A DNA stretch of 10,905 nt from Mycobacterium sp. (lineage in GTDB: Bacteria; Actinomycetota; Actinomycetes; Mycobacteriales; Mycobacteriaceae), in contig JAFAQO010000679.1 in assembly GCA_019246375.1 (NCBI GenBank), positions 1 to 10,905 on the forward strand, written 5' to 3'. The notes under the pieces were generated by a model. That model did no database searches. It saw nothing but the letters and a program-made list of their open reading frames with translations, and had not been told where the DNA came from. This document shows, piece after piece, positions 5,940-10,905 of this stretch. Made by a program: the position numbers and the translations under genes. Position 1 is the stretch's first letter; each line of letters starts with the position of its first letter.

Positions 5940-6443
5940 ATGAGTGTCGTCGACGGCGCGATACGAAGCGTGGGTCGAACGGTGGGTCGTGCCGCGGAGA
6001 TGACGACCGAGGCCGCGGGCGCTGTAGGCGGCGCCGCGGTCAACGGCGTCGTCGGCGGGGTGCAAGGAGTCGCGTCGGGTGTGCAACGTGGACTGAAAAG
6101 TGGCAGTCACTCGACGCCCGCCGCAGCGGTGGCCCTGGGTGCGCTGGGTGTCGCCGGGCTAGTCGAGTGGCCGGTGCTGATTGCAGTCGGCGCCGGCGCG
6201 CTGGTATTGCGGCAGTTGAACGGGCGGCGGCCCAACGGCACGCCCGCGTTGGCCACATCAGCGCCCGCCAAGTCGAGTGAAGGCACGAGATCCACGCCGG
6301 CCAAGTCGAGTGGAGGCACGAAATCCACGCCGGCCAAGTCAACCAGAGCTGCGAAATCGTCGCCATCAAAGACCCGGGGAACAGCGGCCAAACGGACGCC
6401 GCCACGCCGGTCGACCGCGAGTCGGTCGCGTACTCGGCACTAA
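5940..6443 (+). CDS. Small membrane protein with Lys/Ser/Pro-rich repeat tail (Rv0426c-like)
   Basis: A 167-aa protein of unknown function. Residues about 1-55 are Gly/Ala/Val-rich with regular small residues (VGRTVGRAAEMTTEAAGAVG, NGVVGGVQGVASGVQ), likely amphipathic helix. Residues about 60-92 are hydrophobic and could form one or two membrane segments (AAAVALGALGVAGLVEWP, VLIAVGAGALVLRQL). The tail from about 93 is highly basic, with an 11-residue repeat AKSS(E/G)GT(R/K)STP at 110-120 and 121-131 and a degraded third copy, ending in SRSRTRH. The tail resembles the low-complexity basic tails of nucleoid proteins, but the membrane part argues against a simple histone role; binding of acidic lipids or cell-wall polymers is equally possible. 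The start is set by the strong Shine-Dalgarno. ctpH begins 42 nt after its stop, and this pairing matches M. tuberculosis, so a link with CtpH is plausible. Confidence 0.82.
   Translation: MSVVDGAIRSVGRTVGRAAEMTTEAAGAVGGAAVNGVVGGVQGVASGVQRGLKSGSHSTPAAAVALGALGVAGLVEWPVLIAVGAGALVLRQLNGRRPNGTPALATSAPAKSSEGTRSTPAKSSGGTKSTPAKSTRAAKSSPSKTRGTAAKRTPPRRSTASRSRTRH
6267..6365 (+). repeat. 33-bp in-frame tandem repeat (about 3 copies) in the membrane-protein tail
   Basis: Units at 6267-6299 and 6300-6332 start GCCAAGTCGAGTG and end TCCACGCCG, differing at only two bases. A third, decayed unit is 6333-6365. Being a multiple of three, gain or loss of units keeps the frame, so tail length may vary among strains. 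The encoded unit is AKSS(E/G)GT(R/K)STP. Confidence 0.85.
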
Positions 6444-6472
6444 CCGGAAGCTTAGAGCATCGAACGATTGAG

Positions 6473-6478
6473 TATCGT
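6473..6478 (+). promoter_or_regulatory. Candidate -10 (TATCGT) for leaderless ctpH mRNA
   Basis: TATCGT is followed by 7 nt (CGTAGCC) and GTG at 6486. The 42-bp gap after the preceding stop contains no good Shine-Dalgarno. It supports GTG 6486 as start over ATG 6498 and would let ctpH be transcribed apart from the gene before it. Confidence 0.42.
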
Positions 6479-6485
6479 CGTAGCC

Positions 6486-9400
6486 GTGCAAAGATCTATG
6501 CCGCTGCGCGCGGTTGCGATGGGCATCCAAGCGACGTCCGCGCTTGTCGGCGCATCAGTCAACACCGCCGCAACCGCTGCCGGAACTTTGGGGTCGGTGG
6601 CCACCGCAGGTGTCAACGTCGCCACGACGCCGGTCCGCGAAAGCGTCAAGGCGCTGTCCGGCGGGCTTGCGCCCTCGACGTTGGGCCGGCATAGCTGGCG
6701 TGGCAACGGACGAGCCTGGATCGAGGTGCGTGGCCTAAGCGGGCGGAATGGCGCTGAACTTGGTCGCGAAGTGTTGCAGGCGGTCCGGTTGCAGCCCGGC
6801 GTCACATCGGCGGCCCTGAACCGTCCGTTGTCGCGAGTTGTCATCGGAATCGACGATGCCGGGGCGTCACTGGGCGACCTCTGCCGTGCGGTCGAGAACG
6901 CCGAGAAGAGGGCGCCCGGCGACAGGAAGCGGTCCCACGGCGGCCGCCCAGGGGCACGCTCGGCAAGTCTGCCGGGCGACGGCTTGCTGTTGGCGGCCAG
7001 GGCGGCAACGGTCGGCGCCAACGCGGCCGGGCTGGGCGCCGCGGTCGTGGCGCGAGCGCTGCGGTGGCCGCCATTGCCGAACGCTGTCATCGCGGCCGTG
7101 GTGGCCGCGAACTACCAGCCGCGGTTGCGCCGTCTGCTCGAAGACCGGGTAGGGACGCACGCGGCCGACACCGTGCTGGAGCTGGCCATGGCCGTCGCCG
7201 AAACCGTCACGCTGTCGGTGGGGTCGCTGGCGGTGGATTTGACGATGGAGATGGTGAAAGCCGCCGAATCCCTCGCCGAGGCCCGTGCGTGGAGCCGATA
7301 CGAACCGGAGCTGGCCCGGCACGCTGACCACCCGGACGTTCATCAGCCGTCACGGTCGCTGCCGCGCCCGCCCGGGCCCGTCGAACGCCACGCCGACCGC
7401 GCCGCGTTGGTACAGGCGATCGGTACGGCGGTAATCGGCGCGGCGACACGCAGTCTGAACATGGCCGCCACCGCGACGCTGGTGACCGCGCCCAAAGCCA
7501 GCCGAACCACGCGCGAGTCCTTCGCCGCGACGCTCGGACGCGGGTTGGCTGACCAGCATGGAGTCTTGCCGCTGTGCCCGGAGAGTCTGCGCCGGCTGGA
7601 CCGCGTCGACGCGCTCCTCATCGATCCCAGGGTGCTTTGTGGCGACACGTTGCGGGTGCTGCGCATCCGCGGCGCCCGCGAGGACGAGCTTTCCGTGGCG
7701 TGGAACGAAGCCCAGGCTCTGCTTAAGCGAAGCGACGTGGGTCCCGGATGGCATCCGGTTCCGGGGATACCGACGCGGCGATCCGGTCGGGCTGCTGCCG
7801 ACATCGAGGCGCTTATCTGCCCCGCGCACGAACCGTTGGCGTCGGCCGTGATGGCTGAGGCACGCAGGGCCGGGCTGGACATGGTCTCGGTCGACGACGC
7901 CGCGCTGGGCGAATTGGCGCCCTCATTCGACGAAATCCGGCAGCTGGGAAGCAATGGGTCAATCGACGACGCACTCGCCGCCGCGCTCGCCGGCTTGCAA
8001 GAGGCCGGTCGGACCGTAGCCGTGCTTTCATCGGCGGCCTCACAGGCGCTTTCGTCGGCCGACCTGTCGCTGGGTGTCATGTCGGGGCCTGGTTCGCCCC
8101 CTTGGTATGCCGACCTGATGTTGACTGACCTTGCCAGCGCATGGCGGGTGCTGCACGCACTGCCCGCGGCCAAGTCGGCGAGCCAACGCGGTGTCGAAAT
8201 CTCCACTGCCGCTACGGCATTGGGTTCACTGCTGATGCTGCCAGGTGTCATCGGCCGAGGACCGGGACCGGTGACCACCGGCGCGGCGGCCGGGCTGTTC
8301 TCAGGCTATATGTTGGCCCGTGGCGTGGTCCGTGCCCCCGCGCCGCGTCCGGCACCGGTTCACGAGTGGCACGCAATGTCGGTCGAACAAGTCCGCGAGC
8401 TGTTGCCACCGCCGGACTCGTTGGAAAACGCGGAACCGCACCATCGGTCTCGGGCGACGCGCGCGCTGTCAACCGCCCAACGCGGCGCCCAGGTGGCCGG
8501 AAAGCCACGTCGAGCGGTCTGGGATTTCGTCAGGGCGGTGCGCGCCGAGTTGTCCGACCCGTTGACTCCGGTGCTGGCCATCGGCTCGGCAGCCAGCGCA
8601 GTGCTCGGTTCGCCGGTCGACGCGGTGCTGGTTGGCTCGGTGTTGAGCGGAAACGCCGTACTCGCGGCCAGCCAGCGCCTGCGTGCCGAGAACCGCCTGA
8701 ATAAGCTTCTGGCTCAACAGATTCCGCCGGCCAGGAAAGTCACACCCGGACCAGATGGAACGCCGGTGTACACCAAGGTCATCGCGGAACAGTTGCTGCC
8801 CGGCGACGTCATTGAGGTGCGCACCAACGAAGTGGTGCCAGCCGACGCCCGGCTAATCGAGGAAGAGGATCTCGAGGTCGACGAATCGACGCTGACCGGC
8901 GAGTCGCTCTCGGTTGAGAAGCAGGTCGAGGCCACGCCCGGCGCCGACCTTGCCGAGCGGCGCTGCATGCTGTACGCCGGAACCACCGTGGTCGCCGGAA
9001 CCGCGGTCGCGCTGGTGACCGCGGTCGGTGCTGACACCCAGGAGCGTCGCGCCGCCGAACTGGTGTCTACTGAACTGCCCCCGATCGGTCTGCAGCACCA
9101 GCTGAGCCAGCTCACCAATAGAGCGTTCCCCGTCAGCATTGCCGGCGGTGCGCTGGTGGGCGGTCTTGGCTTGTTGCGGCGCCGGGGTCTCCGCCAAGCG
9201 GTGGCCAGCGGGATCGCCCTCGCCGTGGCGGCGGTTCCCGAAGGCATGCCGCTGGTGGCGACCCTTGCCCAGGCCGCATCAGCGCGACGACTGACGCATT
9301 TCGGTGCGCTGGTGCGAGTCCCACGTTCTGTCGAGGCACTCGGCCGGGTCGACGTGGTCTGTTTTGACAAGACGGGAACGCTGAGCGAAAACCGCCTGCG

Positions 9401-10905
9401 CGTGACCCAGGTGCATCCCGTGAGGGGACATACCCGTGAGGACGTGTTGCACGCGGCGGCGCACGCCGCGCCGGCGCCCAACGGCGGCCCACAGGTCCAT
9501 GCCACCGACCGGGCCATCATCGAGGCGGCGCTAGCGGTCAACGGCTCGCATCCGTTCCGCGAAGCCGACGCTCATCTGCCGTTCCGCTCCGGCAGGTCGT
9601 TCTCCGCCTCGGTGACCGGGACTGAACTGACTGTCAAGGGCGCACCGGAAGTGGTACTCGCCGCCTGCGAGGACACCGGCCCGGACATGGACGACACAGT
9701 GCATCAGCTCGCGACCGGCGGATTACGGGTGATCGCGGTGGCACGCCGCCGTCTGACACCGCAACAGGCGCAAGCGGTGCAGGTCGACGAAGACGCCATC
9801 GACGAATTGTGCTACGACGGGTTGTCACTGGCCGGATTCCTGGGGTTGTCCGATACCCCGCGAGCTCAAGCGCGTGAGCTGCTGGCTGCGCTGTCGGAAC
9901 GCGACGTCGCCGTCCGGCTGATCACCGGCGATCACCCGGTCACTGCCACGGCGATTGCTCAGGAGCTGGGCATGCCGGTCACCGCTGATGATGTCGTCAG
10001 CGGTTCGGACTGGGACGCGATGTCCCGCAAAGAGCAGGAGCGCGTCGTCGCGGAGCGGGTGATCTTCGCCCGGATGACACCGGAGAACAAGGTGCAGATC
10101 GTGCAGACGCTGGAGCGCACCGGGAAGGTGTGCGCCATGGTCGGCGACGGCTCCAACGACGCCGCGGCTATCCGTGCGGCCACCGCCGGCATCGGCGTCA
10201 TCGCGCGCGGCAGCGACCCGGCCAGCGTGGCAGCCGACGTGGTGTTGCTCGATGCCCGTATCGAAGCACTGCTGCACGCGATCGAGGAAGGCCGCGAACT
10301 CTGGCGGCGGGTGCAGGCCGCGGTGTCCGTCCTGCTCGGCGGCAATGCCGGCGAGGTGGCGTTCGCCATCATCGGCAGCGCGATCACCGGTAATTCGCCG
10401 CTCAACACCCGCCAGCTGCTGCTGGTCAACATTTTCACCGACGCGCTGCCGGCCGCTGCGCTCGCGGTCAGCCCGACCACGGGCGCCGGCAACCGTGAAG
10501 GGCGCGGCCCGGATCAGCGCGCGCTGTGGCGCGCCGTCGCCATCCGCGGCACGACGACCGCGGCCGCTGCTACGGCCGCCTGGGCGATGACCGGGCTCAT
10601 TGGACTGCCACAACGGGCGTCGACGGCGGCGCTGGTCGCCTTGGTGTCCGCCCAGCTGGGTCAGACGCTGCTGGATTCGCACGCGCCGCTGGTGGTGTTC
10701 ACCGCACTGGGTTCGCTTGGCGCGATGGCGACGCTGATCAGCATTCCCGGTGTCAGTCAGATGCTCGGCTGCACACCGCTCGACCCCCTCGCGTGGGCCC
10801 AGGCGATGGGATCGGCCACCGTCGCGACCATCGCGGTGGCCGTCGCGACCCGCCTGTTAGCTGCTAGGCGGACAGCAGAGCTGCAACCGTCGACGAGGGA
10901 CGCGC
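6486..10905 (+). CDS. ctpH: Large P-type cation-transporting ATPase CtpH, partial (C-terminus outside window)
   Basis: The frame is open from GTG 6486 to the window end, 1473 codons without a stop; I recall the M. tuberculosis protein as about 1540 aa. Residues about 76-145 (AWIEVRGLSG ... ALNRPLSRVVIGIDD) resemble a ferredoxin-like HMA domain without its Cys pair. Residues about 150-600 look like a decayed ATPase core (see findings). The active core starts near 600: actuator TGES (804-807), M4 PEGMP (918-922), phosphorylated D961 in DKTGT, nucleotide-binding KGAPE (1051-1055), TGDH (1147-1150) and hinge GDGSND (1220-1225). Membrane positions NAGE (N1287, E1290) and NIFTD (N1315, T1318, D1319) match SERCA M5 and M6 ligands, so Ca2+ or a similar ion is a reasonable substrate guess. 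It acts in the plasma membrane with ATP hydrolysis. The gene follows a small membrane protein by 42 nt. ATG 6498 is an alternative start. Confidence 0.95.
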   Translation, partial: MQRSMPLRAVAMGIQATSALVGASVNTAATAAGTLGSVATAGVNVATTPVRESVKALSGGLAPSTLGRHSWRGNGRAWIEVRGLSGRNGAELGREVLQAVRLQPGVTSAALNRPLSRVVIGIDDAGASLGDLCRAVENAEKRAPGDRKRSHGGRPGARSASLPGDGLLLAARAATVGANAAGLGAAVVARALRWPPLPNAVIAAVVAANYQPRLRRLLEDRVGTHAADTVLELAMAVAETVTLSVGSLAVDLTMEMVKAAESLAEARAWSRYEPELARHADHPDVHQPSRSLPRPPGPVERHADRAALVQAIGTAVIGAATRSLNMAATATLVTAPKASRTTRESFAATLGRGLADQHGVLPLCPESLRRLDRVDALLIDPRVLCGDTLRVLRIRGAREDELSVAWNEAQALLKRSDVGPGWHPVPGIPTRRSGRAAADIEALICPAHEPLASAVMAEARRAGLDMVSVDDAALGELAPSFDEIRQLGSNGSIDDALAAALAGLQEAGRTVAVLSSAASQALSSADLSLGVMSGPGSPPWYADLMLTDLASAWRVLHALPAAKSASQRGVEISTAATALGSLLMLPGVIGRGPGPVTTGAAAGLFSGYMLARGVVRAPAPRPAPVHEWHAMSVEQVRELLPPPDSLENAEPHHRSRATRALSTAQRGAQVAGKPRRAVWDFVRAVRAELSDPLTPVLAIGSAASAVLGSPVDAVLVGSVLSGNAVLAASQRLRAENRLNKLLAQQIPPARKVTPGPDGTPVYTKVIAEQLLPGDVIEVRTNEVVPADARLIEEEDLEVDESTLTGESLSVEKQVEATPGADLAERRCMLYAGTTVVAGTAVALVTAVGADTQERRAAELVSTELPPIGLQHQLSQLTNRAFPVSIAGGALVGGLGLLRRRGLRQAVASGIALAVAAVPEGMPLVATLAQAASARRLTHFGALVRVPRSVEALGRVDVVCFDKTGTLSENRLRVTQVHPVRGHTREDVLHAAAHAAPAPNGGPQVHATDRAIIEAALAVNGSHPFREADAHLPFRSGRSFSASVTGTELTVKGAPEVVLAACEDTGPDMDDTVHQLATGGLRVIAVARRRLTPQQAQAVQVDEDAIDELCYDGLSLAGFLGLSDTPRAQARELLAALSERDVAVRLITGDHPVTATAIAQELGMPVTADDVVSGSDWDAMSRKEQERVVAERVIFARMTPENKVQIVQTLERTGKVCAMVGDGSNDAAAIRAATAGIGVIARGSDPASVAADVVLLDARIEALLHAIEEGRELWRRVQAAVSVLLGGNAGEVAFAIIGSAITGNSPLNTRQLLLVNIFTDALPAAALAVSPTTGAGNREGRGPDQRALWRAVAIRGTTTAAAATAAWAMTGLIGLPQRASTAALVALVSAQLGQTLLDSHAPLVVFTALGSLGAMATLISIPGVSQMLGCTPLDPLAWAQAMGSATVATIAVAVATRLLAARRTAELQPSTRDA

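Noticed and set aside
7343..8278. Minus-strand 311-codon frame inside ctpH
   Set aside because: Ser/Ala/Arg-rich composition with no recognisable domain, opposite a continuous gene with family similarity; typical antisense shadow in GC-rich DNA.
8714..9541. Minus-strand 275-codon frame inside ctpH
   Set aside because: Lies opposite the actuator and phosphorylation motifs of the ATPase; low-complexity Ser/Thr/Ala composition and no family match.
9825..10682. Minus-strand 285-codon frame inside ctpH
   Set aside because: Opposite the hinge and M5-M8 region; its Gly/Arg/Asp/His-rich sequence is the expected shadow of codon-biased coding DNA.

Overview
The window looks like chromosome of a slow-growing Mycobacterium, close to but not identical with the M. 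tuberculosis complex. It is GC-rich, and gene order and protein sequences match, in reverse complement, the M. tuberculosis block I recall as Rv0434 to Rv0425c. Ten protein-coding genes cover nearly everything. No RNA genes, insertion sequences or CRISPR arrays were seen. This is conserved core genome, not an accessory island.

Left arm (about 1-3161, minus strand, read right to left): a small DUF3263 protein, the LytR_C membrane protein VirR, the lipoprotein Cu superoxide dismutase SodC, a YbdK-type carboxylate-amine ligase, and a Lon-N-terminal-domain protein cut by the window edge. Spacing shrinks from 80 bp (virR to sodC) to a 20-bp overlap (sodC/ybdK) and a 2-bp gap. Several products belong to the cell envelope or oxidative defence.

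Centre (3162-3424): a 263-bp divergent intergenic region, much of it degenerate direct repeats with GC-rich hairpins that end just before the def start.

Right arm (3425-10905, plus strand): peptide deformylase, a GNAT-like protein and exonuclease III are packed with a 1-nt overlap and a 3-nt gap. After a 197-bp AT-richer spacer with a 21-bp interrupted palindrome come a small membrane protein with a Lys/Ser/Pro repeat tail and the very large P-type ATPase CtpH, which runs off the right edge.

Three observations stand out. (1) The N-terminal ~600 residues of CtpH look like a decayed second copy of the P-type ATPase membrane/phosphorylation core that lacks all catalytic motifs. The C-terminal copy keeps SERCA-like Ca2+-ligand positions. 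(2) Five of the ten start codons (def, xthA, virR, sodC, ctpH) have a TANNNT hexamer 6-8 nt upstream and no good Shine-Dalgarno, suggesting leaderless transcripts and internal promoters inside apparent operons. (3) The def leader carries a structured repeat that may be dispersed in related genomes.
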